Positions 62,871 through 64,000 of a stretch of 64,000 nt of DNA are shown here, in pieces. Every line of letters starts with the position of its first letter. Within the stretch, counting starts at the first letter, position 1. This DNA comes from Xenopus tropicalis (Eukaryota > Chordata > Amphibia > Anura > Pipidae), in assembly GCF_000004195.4 (NCBI RefSeq), contig NC_030678.2, positions 156,343,547 to 156,407,546 of the forward strand. Direction: 5' to 3'. The notes beneath the pieces are model-generated. The model saw nothing but the letters and a program-made list of their open reading frames with translations. It did not search any database and was not told the DNA's origin. The translations under genes and the position numbers were made by a program.

Positions 62871-63240
62871 AAAACATCAATGGGCCAAGTTCACCCTGTA
62901 TATACCAGAATTTCACCGCTATTGCTGACAGTAACTATTTTGCCATGTAACCCAATGTACTTTAAATGTGACCCTCTTAACACCATTATATGATTTAGCA
63001 TGACTGATATCTACATACAAATACATTTTGTATGTAGATCATTTTGCTTCTGCAAATGTTCTACAAAATATATTTTTTTCAGAAAAGGAACTGCTGAACC
63101 TGTAATGACTATGGTGCCTCATTTGTAAGGGTGTAATTATAGGATAATTGGGTGCCTGTTGCTTTACTGATTGCTGGGTTAAGATGGAGTTAAACAGACT
63201 CCTACCCCCTCTAGTCTTACTGAATGTAATTAATGTGTCA
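62871..63240. other. Intergenic, nothing recognised
   Basis: AT-rich, no features beyond short homopolymer runs. Confidence 0.3.
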
Positions 63241-63242
63241 GC

Positions 63243-63274
63243 GTTTCAATACCACAGAGGGTTCTCTTCCTCAG
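63243..63274 (-). ncRNA. Hammerhead-like motif, weak (CTGAGGA ... GAAAC)
   Basis: On the minus strand CTGAGGA (63274-63268) fits CUGANGA and GAAAC stands at 63247-63243, but the ~20 nt between fold only poorly (AGAG/CTCT). Probably a decayed copy of the pLTR-type motif. Confidence 0.25.
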
Positions 63275-63644
63275 GGCATGATTACAGAACAAGTAAATGA
63301 TGACATATAAGATGTGTACCCACCCCAGGAGGCTACCAGCTATCTGTCCTGGCACTCACTTGGGGTTGGCCCAGCCAATAAGCACATCCCAGTGCAGTAA
63401 CCCCGTCCACGTTGATATCCACTTTCACATGCTGTAGACATAGGATTCTGAGAGTTTTATTTGATATTCAATTTTCAATCCTTTCTGTGCTTTTGTAATG
63501 AATAAATTAATCTTTTGACCAAGATTTCTAGCTCTACTCTACTATAGCTCTACTATGGTATTTAAAGTTCTAGTAAAGTCAGGGAATAAAAAGGCCTAAA
63601 AAATATAGACAATGAGAGGCTTATTTATTTTCATTTTTTAAAAA

Positions 63645-63872
63645 GTTTAGGGGCAGATTTAGCAAAATATGAGATTAGAGCTCACCACAGGAACAAATCA
63701 CCTAATTTCTATTCATTCACATGGAAATTGTAAAGGTGTATTTGTCAGTGGGTAAGAGAGTTCACCATTTGATAAATACGACCCTACAAAACCCATAGGA
63801 ATAAAAAGAAAATGAGTGATTTTTTTCTGTTGTGAGCTCTAAACTCATAGTTTGATAAATTTGCCCATTCTT
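63645..63872. mobile_element. 'aggggcagatttagcaaaat' MITE
   Basis: Inverted ends taggggcagatttagcaaaa and gtttgataaatttgcccatt (imperfect), with mirrored gattagagctcaccacagga / ctgttgtgagctctaaactca. Confidence 0.65.
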
Positions 63873-64000
63873 TATTCAGTTCAAAGAAACTTGACATGTT
63901 ACAAAATTTTGCTTAAAAAAATTCAAATATAAAAACTGGACTGAAAAAAATACATAAATTTGCCTTCTACTTGAACTCACAAGCTTTGGTATCTGAGTTT

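Overview
This is vertebrate nuclear DNA, almost certainly from a Xenopus-type (pipid) frog. It holds one intron-rich gene with GT..AG introns, one long single-exon coding region, and a very dense load of short palindromic transposons (MITEs), hAT and Harbinger-like elements, minisatellites and a Penelope-like relic, as is typical of Xenopus genomes. There are no bacterial operons, CRISPR arrays, or convincing tRNA or rRNA genes. I cannot tell X. tropicalis from X. laevis by reading alone.

Two host genes are supported, both on the + strand. (1) mtmr6 (myotubularin-related phosphoinositide 3-phosphatase) has 14 coding exons between 3034 and 23196. The exons splice in frame into 622 codons plus stop, and the phosphatase cysteine is residue 336. 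(2) amer2 (APC membrane recruitment protein 2) is coded in one exon, best read as 51533-53404 (623 aa). MTMR6 and AMER2 are also neighbours in the same order and orientation on human 13q12.13, so this is conserved synteny, not the MTMR8/AMER1 pair of human X. One product acts on endosomal PI3P/PI(3,5)P2 and the other is a PI(4,5)P2-bound Wnt regulator; I see no sign that they are co-regulated beyond adjacency.

Layout: 1-1395 (minus) is an IS630/Tc1/mariner-like transposase ORF with two introns, cut by the window edge. 2.8-3.03 kb is the CpG-richer mtmr6 promoter/5'UTR. 3.03-23.2 kb is mtmr6, whose introns carry Harbinger-like foldback MITEs, TTAA-flanked MITEs, a Penelope-like relic with inverted pLTRs, and a 1.9-kb hAT element with an exact 8-bp target duplication. 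23.2-51.4 kb is intergenic DNA filled with minisatellites (43-bp array at 28.8-30.2 kb; ~37-bp at 34.7-35.2 kb; ~78-bp at 36.8-37.2 kb; 52-bp at 37.7-38.4 kb; 30-bp at 43.2-43.8 kb) and MITEs. 51.4-53.8 kb is amer2. 53.8-64 kb is again repeats, including second, opposite-strand copies of the ~78-bp array (57.9-58.9 kb) and of the 52-bp array inside its transposon (60.3-62.2 kb).

The most interesting structures are: transposons that carry an internal minisatellite of variable length; hammerhead-like motifs (CUGANGA, hairpin, GAAAC) in the pLTRs of the Penelope-like relic and at three other places; a spliced transposase reading frame whose first catalytic Asp position is replaced; and an amer2 5' end where an upstream ORF in another frame overlaps the real start. 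Repeat family names are from recognition of termini and target duplications, not from a database search.
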